Assembly: GCF_900102885.1 (NCBI RefSeq)
Contig: NZ_FNGE01000013.1
Span: 1 to 64,000 of the forward strand
Source: Paracoccus chinensis
GTDB taxonomy: Bacteria > Pseudomonadota > Alphaproteobacteria > Rhodobacterales > Rhodobacteraceae
DNA length: 64,000 nt
Direction of reading: 5' to 3'
Under the pieces are notes generated by a model, which was not told where the DNA came from, ran no database searches, and was given only the letters and a program-made list of their open reading frames with translations. This document shows positions 7,783 through 15,745 of this stretch, piece by piece (within the stretch, counting starts at the first letter, position 1; every line of letters begins with the position of its first letter). Position numbers and translations under genes: made by a program.

Positions 7783-8829
7783 ATGGCGGCAACAGCGATA
7801 CGCACGGTGGAGGCGCGTCCGACGGCCGACAGCTTGGTCAAGCCGGGCGAGCTGGTCGACCTGGTCGAGGTCACGCCGCTGACGCTGAACGACCGCCGCA
7901 TCTACAACCTGCTTCTGGAAAACGCCTGGGACGCCATCGACAAGCCGGTGACCCACGTGATTGCCAAGGCGGCGCTGCGGGGCAGCCACAATTCCAACGA
8001 CCGCGTGGGCGACAGCCTGGAGCGTCTGATGTCGGCCATCGTCAAGGTGGCGGTGGTCTGGGATGGCGAGCCCGCGATCGAGCGGGTTCAGCTTCTGGGC
8101 GGGAACCTGGAAAGCGGGCGGGCGGACGGGCTGCTGGAATACGAGATCCCGGCGCGGCTGCGGAAGATCATCCGCAACAGCCAGGTCTTCGCACGGCTTC
8201 AACGCGAGGTGATGTTCGCGCTGTCATCGAAATATGCGCTGACGCTCTACGAGATGGTGCAGAAGCGCGGCAACCTGCGCTGGAAGGCCTCGGAACGCTT
8301 TGCGCTGGACGGCTTCCGCGGGATCATCGGCGTGCCCAAGGGCAAGCTGTCGTCTTGGTCGAACCTCAAGCTGCGGGCCATCGACCCGGCGGTGGCCGAG
8401 GTGAATGCGCTGTCGGACTTCATGGTCGAGGTCGTGCCGCTGAAGACGGGCAGGGCGGTCACGCATGTCGAGCTGCGCTGGTGGCGCAAGGACGGCGATG
8501 CCTCGGGCGCCGCGGACAGGGCACTGCAATTTTCCAAGGTCGGCCGCCGCACCAAGGCTGAGGGCCGGACCGAGCAGGTCGAGCCTGCAGCGGCACCGGG
8601 GGGGCAGGGCGCCGCGCCCCTGCGCGGGCGCCCCGCCTGGCTCGACAGTCGCGGGCCTGCGCTGCTGACGGAAACCTATGAAACCGCCCGCCTGCGCCAT
8701 CCCGGCTACGACATCTACTTCGTCGAGGGCGAGTGGCGCGCATGGTCCAGGGGCAAGGATGCGCCCAACGATCCGGACCGCGCCTTCCTCGCCTTCTTCC
8801 GCCGCTACGCCGAGGGCAACCCCCTCTGA
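7783..8829 (+). CDS. rep: Replication initiator protein, Rep_3 (winged-helix) family
   Basis: 348 residues from the ATG preceded by GGAGG and GGGGAA. The frame is open for 130 codons further upstream, but that part translates the iterons. Residues ~20-250 show the two winged-helix pattern of Rep_3 initiators: LTLNDRRIYNLLLENAW, a middle LLEYEIPARLRKIIRNSQVFARL, and SKYALTLYEMVQKRGN leading to a second DNA-binding unit. The C-terminal ~100 residues are a variable tail ending in FFRRYAEGNPL. The protein would bind the upstream 22-bp iterons and open the origin. Pairing with divergent parAB matches the RepB-type plasmids described in roseobacters and Paracoccus. Confidence 0.9.
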   Translation: MAATAIRTVEARPTADSLVKPGELVDLVEVTPLTLNDRRIYNLLLENAWDAIDKPVTHVIAKAALRGSHNSNDRVGDSLERLMSAIVKVAVVWDGEPAIERVQLLGGNLESGRADGLLEYEIPARLRKIIRNSQVFARLQREVMFALSSKYALTLYEMVQKRGNLRWKASERFALDGFRGIIGVPKGKLSSWSNLKLRAIDPAVAEVNALSDFMVEVVPLKTGRAVTHVELRWWRKDGDASGAADRALQFSKVGRRTKAEGRTEQVEPAAAPGGQGAAPLRGRPAWLDSRGPALLTETYETARLRHPGYDIYFVEGEWRAWSRGKDAPNDPDRAFLAFFRRYAEGNPL

Positions 8830-8830
8830 A

Positions 8831-8844
8831 TTGCCAATTGGCAA
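8831..8844. repeat. Third TTGCCAATTGGCAA palindrome, candidate parS site
   Basis: TTGCCAATTGGCAA is a perfect 14-base palindrome (16 with flanking A/T) starting one base after the rep stop codon. It differs from the two copies behind parB only in the central two bases, where those copies carry AC or GT. The three copies therefore bracket the parB-parA-ori-rep module. Confidence 0.6.
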
Positions 8845-8956
8845 TCCGCAGCCTCCATGATCAGTCCTCACGTGAGGGTTGAAAATGACAGGCCCTCAAA
8901 TCTTCCTGATAAAAACCCGTTGACACGGAAGTTTTCCGATCCGAAAGCTTGCGCCT

Positions 8957-9505
8957 GTGGAACGGTCGGGGCAGGGCGGCGTGCGGGAGGTGTTCGACAG
9001 GGTGGACCGCAGGTTGTCGCGGCTTCTCGCCGAGAACGGCGGGGCCTCGGTCAACGACCTGGCCGCGCGGCTCGAGGTCAGTCCGCCCACGGTGCGCGCG
9101 CGGCTGAAGGCACTGGTGGGGGCGGGGCTGCTGAAGATCGTGGGCGTTCTGAACGTCTCGGAACGGCCCGAGCTGATCAGCGCCATCATCGGCATCCACG
9201 CCAACGGGCGGGGGAAGCTCGACGAGATCGCGCGGCGGATGTCCGAACTGCCCTTCGTGACCTCGGTCAGCATCGTCACCGGGCGCTACGACCTCATCGC
9301 CGAGGTGCTGATCGAGGGCGACATGGCGGACCTGTACCGCGTCACCAGCGAACTGCTGCCGGGACTGGCCGAGCCCGGCTGCATCCAGGGCAGCGAGACC
9401 TTCGTGGTCATGCGCTCGCACAACAGGTGGCTGAGCGTGCCGAAAGGCGTGTGGGAGGATGACGCCGCGGACCCCCGGGCCCGCGGCAGGCGCGCCGAGG
9501 CCTGA
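8957..9505 (+). CDS. Lrp/AsnC-family transcription regulator
   Basis: 182 residues with a GTG start at 8957; a second GTG at 8981 with a G-rich upstream stretch is equally possible. Residues ~12-65 form the AsnC winged helix-turn-helix (DRVDRRLSRLLAENG, then VSPPTVRARLKALVGAG). Residues ~75-150 form the RAM ligand domain (TSVSIVTGRYDLIAEVLIEGD). Upstream, TTGACA at 8920-8925 and the palindrome CGGAA-GTT-TTCCG (8926-8938) suggest a promoter with an overlapping binding site. It heads a same-strand cluster of amino-acid transporter and oxidoreductase genes that it probably controls in response to an amino acid. Confidence 0.88.
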   Translation: MERSGQGGVREVFDRVDRRLSRLLAENGGASVNDLAARLEVSPPTVRARLKALVGAGLLKIVGVLNVSERPELISAIIGIHANGRGKLDEIARRMSELPFVTSVSIVTGRYDLIAEVLIEGDMADLYRVTSELLPGLAEPGCIQGSETFVVMRSHNRWLSVPKGVWEDDAADPRARGRRAEA

Positions 9506-9562
9506 GCCGCGGCGACACGACAATGGGGCCGCAGCGCCCCGGCAAAAGGGGAGAGACACAAG

Positions 9563-10372
9563 ATGGGCAGACTGAATGCGATCGCCGGCGTCGTGGCGCT
9601 CGCGGGGCTGGCGGCGGCGGCGGTTCCGGCCGCGACCCCCGCCGAGGCGGGAACGCTTGAGGACATCCTCGCGCGGGGCGAACTGCGCGTGGCGGTGCAG
9701 ACCCAGGGGCCTCCGTTCTCGTTCATGGACAAGAACGGCCAGCGCACCGGCAGCGCCATCGAGCTGACCACCCTCATGGCCCAGGAGATGGGCGTGAAGG
9801 TCGTCTATCTCGACTTCGACTGGGACGGGCTTCTGCCTGCGCTGATGTCGGGCAAGGCCGACATGCTGGCCGCCGACATGACGCCGACGCTGGCGCGCGC
9901 CACGCAGGTCGCCTTCACCAAGCCCTTCATGTATGTGGGCGCGGTGGCCTTCGCGAAGCAGGGCGGAGAGATCGCCTCGGTCGAGGACTGCAAGAAGCCC
10001 GGCGCGACCGTGGCCGTCCTGCTCGGCTCGACCGGCGAGAAGCTGGCCCCGACCGTCTTCCCCGAGGCCGAGATCAAGTCCTTCAAGGGCGGCGGCACGC
10101 TGCTGCTGGACGCGGTCGCCTCGGGGCAGGCCGATTGCGGGGTGAACGACAACTCGGCGGTCAAGGCCCAGGCCGCGGCCTATCCCGAGGGCACCTTCAC
10201 CATCTTCGACCAGATGCTGTCGAAAGAGCCGCTGGCCTATGCGGTGCGCTACGACTCGCTGGACCTGCTGACCTGGGGCAACCTGTTCATCGACACGGTC
10301 GAACTGGACGGGCGGCTGCAGAAGAACCTGGACTACTGGGTGAACTCGGACGCCTGGAAGGCCGACCACTGA
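9563..10372 (+). CDS. Polar amino-acid ABC transporter, periplasmic substrate-binding protein
   Basis: 269 residues with a clear Sec signal peptide (hydrophobic core VVALAGLAAAAV, probable cleavage after AEA near residue 29) and a GGGGAGAG ribosome site. The mature part is a solute-binding-protein family 3 fold: ILARGELRVAVQTQGPPFSF, a central LLPALMSGKADMLAADMTPT and the LDAVASGQADCGVNDNSAV segment. These proteins deliver polar amino acids or opines to the permease pair encoded next. The specific amino acid cannot be read from the sequence; downstream D-amino-acid-oxidase-like enzymes suggest an imino, D- or N-alkyl amino acid. Confidence 0.9.
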   Translation: MGRLNAIAGVVALAGLAAAAVPAATPAEAGTLEDILARGELRVAVQTQGPPFSFMDKNGQRTGSAIELTTLMAQEMGVKVVYLDFDWDGLLPALMSGKADMLAADMTPTLARATQVAFTKPFMYVGAVAFAKQGGEIASVEDCKKPGATVAVLLGSTGEKLAPTVFPEAEIKSFKGGGTLLLDAVASGQADCGVNDNSAVKAQAAAYPEGTFTIFDQMLSKEPLAYAVRYDSLDLLTWGNLFIDTVELDGRLQKNLDYWVNSDAWKADH

Positions 10373-10381
10373 TCCTTGTGC

Positions 10382-10419
10382 GGCGCCGCGGGGCCTGTGT
10401 CCCGCGGCGCCATGTTTTT
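10382..10419 (+). terminator. Stem-loop with T-run between binding-protein gene and permease gene
   Basis: An 11-base perfect stem (10382-10392 with 10401-10411, GGCGCCGCGGG against its complement) and an eight-base loop are followed by five Ts at 10415-10419. It lies inside the operon, right after the substrate-binding-protein gene. Such partial terminators let the periplasmic protein be made in excess over the membrane components. Confidence 0.8.
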
Positions 10420-10439
10420 GCGGCAACCCCTGGGGCGAG

Positions 10440-11108
10440 ATGCTGGGCGGACTGAACACGCGCGTGATGCTGGAATACCTGCCCGAGATCTGGCAGGGCT
10501 TCCTTTCGACGCTGTGGCTTTCGGCCGCGGGCTTCCTGGGGGCGATGGCCCTGGGGGTGCTGGCCTGCGCGCTGGCGATCCAGCCCCTGCGCTGGCTGCG
10601 CGCGCCGGCCGTGGCCTATGTGGACGTGATCCGCGCGACGCCGCTGCTGGCGCAGCTTTATTTCCTGTATTTCGGCCTGCCGCGCCTCGGCATCGTCCTG
10701 CCCGAGATGCTGATCGGCATCATCGCGCTGTCGCTGAACTCGGGCGCCTACATGGCCGAGATCATCCGCTCGGGGATCCTGTCGATCCCGCGCGGACAGG
10801 TCGAGGCGGGGATGAGCACGGGGCTCGGCTACATGCAGCGGATGCGGCTGATCGTGCTGCCGCAGGCGCTGCGGGCCACGGTCTCGCCGGTGATCGGGCA
10901 GACCATCGTGCTGGTCAAGGACAGCTCGCTTCTGTCGCTGATCTCGGTGGTGGAACTGACGCGGGCGGGCCAGCGCATCGCCATCGACCGCTTCATGCCG
11001 GTCGAGGGGCTGGTGGCGACCGCCCTGGGCTACCTGGTGCTGTATTACGCGCTGAAGTCGGCGGCGGGGGCCTGGTCTGCCCGCAACGCCCTTCCGGGCA
11101 GGGGGTAG
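10440..11108 (+). CDS. Amino-acid ABC transporter permease (HisM/GlnP type), first subunit
   Basis: 222 residues with about five membrane helices. It has the His/Glu/Gln/Arg/opine permease pattern: FLSTLWLSAAGFLGAM near the start, YVDVIRATPLLAQLYFLYFG, then the cytoplasmic EAA loop EAGMSTGLGYMQRMRLIVLPQALR. It forms a heterodimeric channel with the next gene product. It follows the stem-loop after the binding-protein gene and is separated from the next permease by four bases. Confidence 0.9.
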   Translation: MLGGLNTRVMLEYLPEIWQGFLSTLWLSAAGFLGAMALGVLACALAIQPLRWLRAPAVAYVDVIRATPLLAQLYFLYFGLPRLGIVLPEMLIGIIALSLNSGAYMAEIIRSGILSIPRGQVEAGMSTGLGYMQRMRLIVLPQALRATVSPVIGQTIVLVKDSSLLSLISVVELTRAGQRIAIDRFMPVEGLVATALGYLVLYYALKSAAGAWSARNALPGRG

Positions 11109-11112
11109 GCGC

Positions 11113-11775
11113 ATGTTCTGGTTCTACGCCGAACGCATCCTCGGCTACTGGCCGGTCCTGCTGAAGGGACTGGGCATGACCCTTGGCCTGTCGCTTCTGT
11201 CGCTGCTGATCGGCGCCGCGATCGGCTTTGCCTTCGGCATCATCCGCGCGGGCGGCAACCGCTGGCTGTCGCGCGCGCTCGGGCTTTACATCGACCTGTT
11301 CCGCGGCACGCCCTTCCTGGTGCAGGTCTTCATCGTCTTCTTCATCCTGCCCGCCGCGGGGATCGAGCTGTCGGCCTTCGCGGCCGGCGTCGTCGCGCTG
11401 TCGAACCTCGCGGCCTGCTTCATCGGCGAGATCGTAGCCGCGGGCCTCAAGGCCGTCCCGCAGGGGCAGCGGGAAGCCGCGCTCGCCTCGGGCATGACGC
11501 CCGCGCAGCAGATGCGGCTGGTGCTGATGCCGCAGGCGGTCAGGATCGTCACGCCCTCGCTGGTCGGGCAGTTCGTGCTGCTGATTAAGGACTCCTCGGT
11601 CGTCTCGGCCATCGGGCTTCTGGACCTGACGCGCTCGGGCTGGATGATCGTGCAGTCGGTGCCGCAGGGACTGATGGTCTTCGGCACCGTAGGCTTGGGC
11701 TATTTCATCATCTGCTATCCGCTGATCCTCCTGTCGCGGCGCCTGGAACGGCGCGGGCAGGACGCCCTGCTGTGA
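11113..11775 (+). CDS. Amino-acid ABC transporter permease, second subunit
   Basis: 220 residues and the same family as the preceding gene: [38 protein letters not shown] and the EAA loop [20 protein letters not shown]. Two related permeases in tandem are the normal arrangement of polar amino-acid importers. Its TGA stop overlaps a GTG that could start the ATPase gene, so translation is likely coupled. Confidence 0.9.
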   Translation: MFWFYAERILGYWPVLLKGLGMTLGLSLLSLLIGAAIGFAFGIIRAGGNRWLSRALGLYIDLFRGTPFLVQVFIVFFILPAAGIELSAFAAGVVALSNLAACFIGEIVAAGLKAVPQGQREAALASGMTPAQQMRLVLMPQAVRIVTPSLVGQFVLLIKDSSVVSAIGLLDLTRSGWMIVQSVPQGLMVFGTVGLGYFIICYPLILLSRRLERRGQDALL

Positions 11776-11789
11776 CGGGGGATCAGCCC

Positions 11790-12533
11790 ATGGGAAAAGA
11801 AGCGCGCATGATCGAGTTCTCGGGCGTCAACAAGTGGTTCGGGCCCCTGCATGTCCTGAACGACATCAGCCTGACCGTCGGCAAGGGCGAGGTGGTCGTG
11901 GTCTGCGGCCCCTCGGGGTCGGGGAAAAGCACGCTGATCCGCTGCGTCAACGGGCTGGAACCCTTCCAGCAGGGGCGGCTGGTCGTGGACGGCACCGACC
12001 TGTCCAACCGCCGCGCCCTGCGCGCGCTGCGCATGGAAGTCGGCTTCGTCTTCCAGAGCTTCAACCTTTATCCCCACAAGACCGCGCTGGAGAATGTCAC
12101 GCTCGCGCCCATCCACGTGCGCGGGTTGAACCGCACCGAGGCCGAGGCGCGGGGCAGGGCGCTTCTGGAAAAGGTGGGCCTGGGCGACAAGATGGGGAAC
12201 TATCCCCACCAGCTTTCGGGCGGCCAGCAGCAGCGGGTGGCGATCGCGCGGTCGCTCTGCATGCAGCCCAAGGTGATGCTGTTCGACGAACCGACCTCGG
12301 CCCTCGATCCCGAGATGATCAACGAGGTGCTGGACGTGATGGTGGGCCTCGCGCGCGAGGGCATGACCATGATGGTCGTCACGCATGAGATGGGCTTTGC
12401 CCGCAAGGTCGCCGACCGGGTGATCTTCATGGACCGCGGCGCCATCGTGGAAACCGCGCCGCCCGAAACCTTCTTCACCGCCCCCCTTCATGCCCGCACC
12501 CGGGACTTCCTGGGCAAGATCCTGCACCACTGA
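11790..12533 (+). CDS. Amino-acid ABC transporter ATPase (GlnQ/HisP type)
   Basis: 247 residues from the ATG with GGGGGA seven bases upstream; a GTG at 11772 and an ATG at 11808 are alternatives, and the family core [12 protein letters not shown] begins at the last. Walker A is GPSGSGKST, the signature LSGGQQQR, Walker [13 protein letters not shown], with switch His in VVTHEMGFA. It powers import through the two permeases upstream. The stop lies five bases before the first FAD-oxidoreductase gene, so uptake and oxidation genes form one operon. Confidence 0.92.
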   Translation: MGKEARMIEFSGVNKWFGPLHVLNDISLTVGKGEVVVVCGPSGSGKSTLIRCVNGLEPFQQGRLVVDGTDLSNRRALRALRMEVGFVFQSFNLYPHKTALENVTLAPIHVRGLNRTEAEARGRALLEKVGLGDKMGNYPHQLSGGQQQRVAIARSLCMQPKVMLFDEPTSALDPEMINEVLDVMVGLAREGMTMMVVTHEMGFARKVADRVIFMDRGAIVETAPPETFFTAPLHARTRDFLGKILHH

Positions 12534-12538
12534 TCCCC

Positions 12539-13801
12539 ATGACGAACCCCACCCCTGCGCCGCAGGAGATCGCCGTGATCGGCGCGGGCCTGGTCGGCTC
12601 GGCCTGTGCGCTGGCGCTGGCGGCGGATGGCCATCGGGTCACGATCCTCGACCCCGACCCGCCGGGCGCGGGCACCTCGTCGGGGAACGCGGGCGGGATC
12701 GTGACGGGGGCCGTGGTGCCGACCGCGACGCCGCAGGTGCTGCGGGCGCTGCCCGGCTATGTGCTGGACCGCAATGGCCCCGCCGTCCTGCGCCTGCGCC
12801 ACGCGCCGCGTGTGCTGCCCTGGCTGTGGCGCTTCATCCGCGCGGGCCGCCCGTCCGAGGTCGCCCGCATCGCCGCCGCCCTGCAGCCCTTGGTCGAGGG
12901 CAGCCTGCGCGCGCACCGGCATCTGGCAGCGCTGGCCGGGGCAGGGGGCCTGATCACCGACGAGGGCTGGCTCAAGGTCTTTGCCTCGGACGCCGAGTTC
13001 GCCGCCACCGCCCCCGACCGTGCGCTGATGGACCGCGCGGGCGTCCGCTATCAGGTCCTTGATCAGGCCGAGGTCCTGTCGCTGGAACCGGGCCTCAACC
13101 CCGACTTCGCCCGGATCGGGCTGCACCAGCCGGAAAGCGGCTTCGTGCGGAACCCGCGCGGGCTGGCGCAGGCCTATGCGGATGCCGCCCTGTCACGCGG
13201 CGCCCGCCACCTGCGCCTGCGGGTGCGGGACCTCTCCCGCCGCTCCGATGGCGTCACGCTGCAGACCGAGGCCGGACCGCAGGACTTCGCCCGCGTGGTG
13301 ATCGCGGCGGGGGCCTGGTCGGCCACGCTCGCCCGGCAGGCGGGCGACCGCGTCAGCCTCGACACGGAACGCGGCTATCACCTGGGCTTCGGTCCGGGGA
13401 GCGAGGGCCTTCTGCGCCGTCCCGTGGGGCTGCCCGCGCTGGGGATGGTGCTGTCGCCCATGCAGGGCGGGCTGCGGCTGGTCAGCGGGGATGAACTGGC
13501 AGGGCTGGCAGCAGCCCCCGATTTCCGCCGCATCCGGTCGCTGCTGCCCGGCGCGCGCCGGGCGCTGCCGGGGCTGGCGGACCGGCCGGTCGCCACGGAA
13601 TGGATGGGCTTCCGCCCCTCGACCCCGGATTCTCTGCCGGTGATCGGGCCGTCGCCCAAGGGGGCGCAGGTGATCCACGCCTTCGGCCACGGCCATCTCG
13701 GACTGACGCTTTCGGCCATCACCGCGCGGATGGTGGCCGACGCCGTGGCGGGCCGGGCGCCGCGGATCGACCCCACCCCCTACGGCATCGGCAGGTTCTG
13801 A
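12539..13801 (+). CDS. FAD-dependent D-amino-acid dehydrogenase-like oxidoreductase (DadA family)
   Basis: 420 residues. A dinucleotide-binding motif opens the protein (VIGAGLVGSACALALAADG), followed by SSGNAGGIV, characteristic of DadA/DAO enzymes where the glycine-rich loop touches FAD. The C-terminus has EWMGFRPSTPDSLPVIG and AFGHGHLGLTLS, the conserved closing segment that completes the flavin site. These enzymes oxidise D- or imino amino acids to 2-oxo acids, passing electrons to quinones or oxygen. Position directly behind an amino-acid importer suggests it acts on the imported compound. Substrate not determinable. Confidence 0.9.
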   Translation: MTNPTPAPQEIAVIGAGLVGSACALALAADGHRVTILDPDPPGAGTSSGNAGGIVTGAVVPTATPQVLRALPGYVLDRNGPAVLRLRHAPRVLPWLWRFIRAGRPSEVARIAAALQPLVEGSLRAHRHLAALAGAGGLITDEGWLKVFASDAEFAATAPDRALMDRAGVRYQVLDQAEVLSLEPGLNPDFARIGLHQPESGFVRNPRGLAQAYADAALSRGARHLRLRVRDLSRRSDGVTLQTEAGPQDFARVVIAAGAWSATLARQAGDRVSLDTERGYHLGFGPGSEGLLRRPVGLPALGMVLSPMQGGLRLVSGDELAGLAAAPDFRRIRSLLPGARRALPGLADRPVATEWMGFRPSTPDSLPVIGPSPKGAQVIHAFGHGHLGLTLSAITARMVADAVAGRAPRIDPTPYGIGRF

Positions 13802-13803
13802 CC

Positions 13804-15135
13804 ATGGACGGCTTCCCCATCACCCTTTCCACCCCGACCGAGCATGTCGGACCCCTGCCCGAGGCGGTGGACCTGGCCGTGATCGGCGGCGGCATCGTCG
13901 GGCTGATGGCGGCCTGGGCGCTGGCCCGCGAAGGCCAGCGGGTGCTGGTCTGCGAAAAGGGCCGCATGGCGGGCGAGCAGTCGGGCCGCAACTGGGGCTG
14001 GGTGCGCCAGCAGGGACGCGACCTGGCCGAGATGCCCCTGATGATCGAGGCGCTGCGCATCTGGCGCGGCTTGCCCGACCCCCTGCGCCGTGCCGTGGGC
14101 TTCCGCCAGACCGGCATCACCTATCTCGCGCGGAGCGAGGCGCATCTGGCCGCCTATGAGCAATGGCTCGACGGCGCGCGGGCCTTCGGCCTCGACAGCC
14201 AGCTTCTGTCGCGACAGGGGGCCGAGACGATGCTGCCCAACGCCGCCGGCTGGATCGGTGCGCTGCACACGCCCTCGGACGCGCAGGCCGAGCCCTTGCA
14301 GGCCGTCCCCGCGCTGGCCCGCGCCGCCGCCGAGGAGGGCGTCACGATCCGGGAAAACTGCGCCGTGCGCGGCCTGCACCTGTCGGCGGGCCGGGTGGCG
14401 GGGATCGAGACCGAGGCGGGCCCGGTCCGCTGCGAGCGCGTGATCCTTGCGGGCGGGGCCTGGTCCTCGCTGTTCCTGCGCGCGCATGGCCTGTCGCTGC
14501 CGCAGTTGTCCGTCACCTCCAGCGTCAGCGTCACGGGGCCGCTGCCGGAACTGCTGCCGGGGGCGGCGGCCGACGACCGCTTCGCCATCCGTAGGCGGGC
14601 CGACGGCGGCTATACCCTGACCCCCTGGTCGCGGCACGAGTTCTTCATCGGCCCCGCCGCCTTCCGCCACCTTCTGCCCTTCCTGCCGCAGTTCCTGGCC
14701 GACCCCGCCAGCACCCGCTTCCGCCCGGCCGCACCCGCAGGCTTCCCCGATGCCTGGCGCAGGCCCCGGCGCGCGGGCGGCGAAAGCCCCTTCGAGGCCT
14801 GCCGCATCCTCGACCCCCGCCCTGCCGCAGGGGACCTCGCGGCGGTGCGGCAGCATTTCGCCCGCGCCTTTCCGGCGATCGGGCGGCCGCCGATCGTCCG
14901 GCAATGGGCGGGCATGATCGACGTGACCCCGGATTCGCTGCCGGTGATCGACCACACGCCCATTCCCGGCCTGACGGTCGCCACGGGGATGAGCGGGCAT
15001 GGCTTCGGCATCGGTCCCGGCGTCGCGGGCGTGCTGGCGGACCTGGCGATGGGCCGCCGCCCCCGGCACGACCTGTCGCCCTTCCGCTGGGGCCGGTTCC
15101 GGCGCTTCCGCCAGCCCCCGTCCTCGGCGATCTGA
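13804..15135 (+). CDS. Second FAD-dependent DAO-family oxidoreductase
   Basis: 443 residues; starts two bases after the previous stop. FAD motif VIGGGIVGLMAAWALAREG (residues ~22-40), then GEQSGRNWGWVRQQGRD, a signature of a glycine/D-amino-acid oxidase subgroup. The C-terminal PDSLPVIDHTPIPGLTVATGMSGHGFGIGPG completes the flavin pocket. It is a paralogue-level relative of the previous gene but clearly divergent from it. It may act on the next intermediate, such as removing an N-substituent before deamination. The operon appears to end here, as the next gene is on the opposite strand. Confidence 0.9.
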   Translation: MDGFPITLSTPTEHVGPLPEAVDLAVIGGGIVGLMAAWALAREGQRVLVCEKGRMAGEQSGRNWGWVRQQGRDLAEMPLMIEALRIWRGLPDPLRRAVGFRQTGITYLARSEAHLAAYEQWLDGARAFGLDSQLLSRQGAETMLPNAAGWIGALHTPSDAQAEPLQAVPALARAAAEEGVTIRENCAVRGLHLSAGRVAGIETEAGPVRCERVILAGGAWSSLFLRAHGLSLPQLSVTSSVSVTGPLPELLPGAAADDRFAIRRRADGGYTLTPWSRHEFFIGPAAFRHLLPFLPQFLADPASTRFRPAAPAGFPDAWRRPRRAGGESPFEACRILDPRPAAGDLAAVRQHFARAFPAIGRPPIVRQWAGMIDVTPDSLPVIDHTPIPGLTVATGMSGHGFGIGPGVAGVLADLAMGRRPRHDLSPFRWGRFRRFRQPPSSAI

Positions 15136-15161
15136 GGGAGGGGGGGACAAGGCCACAAGCC

Positions 15162-15635
15162 TCAGGGCGTCCGCGCGATCCCCGACTTGACGCGGCGGAT
15201 CGGGATCGAGCTTTCGATGTTCGACACCCCCGGAACCCTTGTCAGCTTGCCGGTCAGGAAGGTCTCGTAGCTGCCAAGGCTTTCGGTCACGATCCGCAGC
15301 AGATAATCGCGGCTGCCCGTCATCAGCCAGCAGTCCACCACCTCGGGGAAGCTGCGCACGGCAGCCTCGAACTCCTCCAGCGCGCGGTCGATCTGGCGGT
15401 CGAGCTGCACCGACACGAAGACCGAGATGCCGTAGCCCAAAGCCGGTTCGTCGATCAGGGCGCTGTAGCCGGTGATGATGCCCCGGCTTTCCAGCGCCCG
15501 GATGCGCCGGGCGACGGGTGTGGCGCTCAGCCCCACCTGGGCCGCGATGTCCTGCACCGACATGCGCCCGTCCTGCCGCAGCAGGCGCAGGATCCTGATC
15601 TCGAACGGGTCGAGCCGAGGGGATTCCACTCGCAT
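15162..15635 (-). CDS. Lrp/AsnC-family transcription regulator divergent from E1 gene
   Basis: 157 residues from the ATG with AAGGA ten bases upstream; an ATG six codons earlier lacks a ribosome site. Helix-turn-helix at residues ~8-55 (LDPFEIRILRLLRQDG, VGLSATPVARRIRALE) and a RAM ligand domain (GISVFVSVQLDR, VDCWLMTGSRDYLLRIV). It is divergent from the E1 gene across about 110 bases, the same layout as the Pseudomonas mdeR-mdeAB locus, where an Lrp-type activator controls a 2-oxobutyrate dehydrogenase. It probably senses an amino acid or oxo acid and switches on the neighbour. Confidence 0.9.
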   Translation of the reverse strand: MRVESPRLDPFEIRILRLLRQDGRMSVQDIAAQVGLSATPVARRIRALESRGIITGYSALIDEPALGYGISVFVSVQLDRQIDRALEEFEAAVRSFPEVVDCWLMTGSRDYLLRIVTESLGSYETFLTGKLTRVPGVSNIESSIPIRRVKSGIARTP

Positions 15636-15745
15636 CGGGGCAATATCCTTCATCTTTGCGCCAGATTTTCCGGCAAACGGTGATTTCCGCAAGAAACCCC
15701 TCGCGCAGCCGCCTTATCCTGTCCCGAAGCCAGGGAGAACACGCC

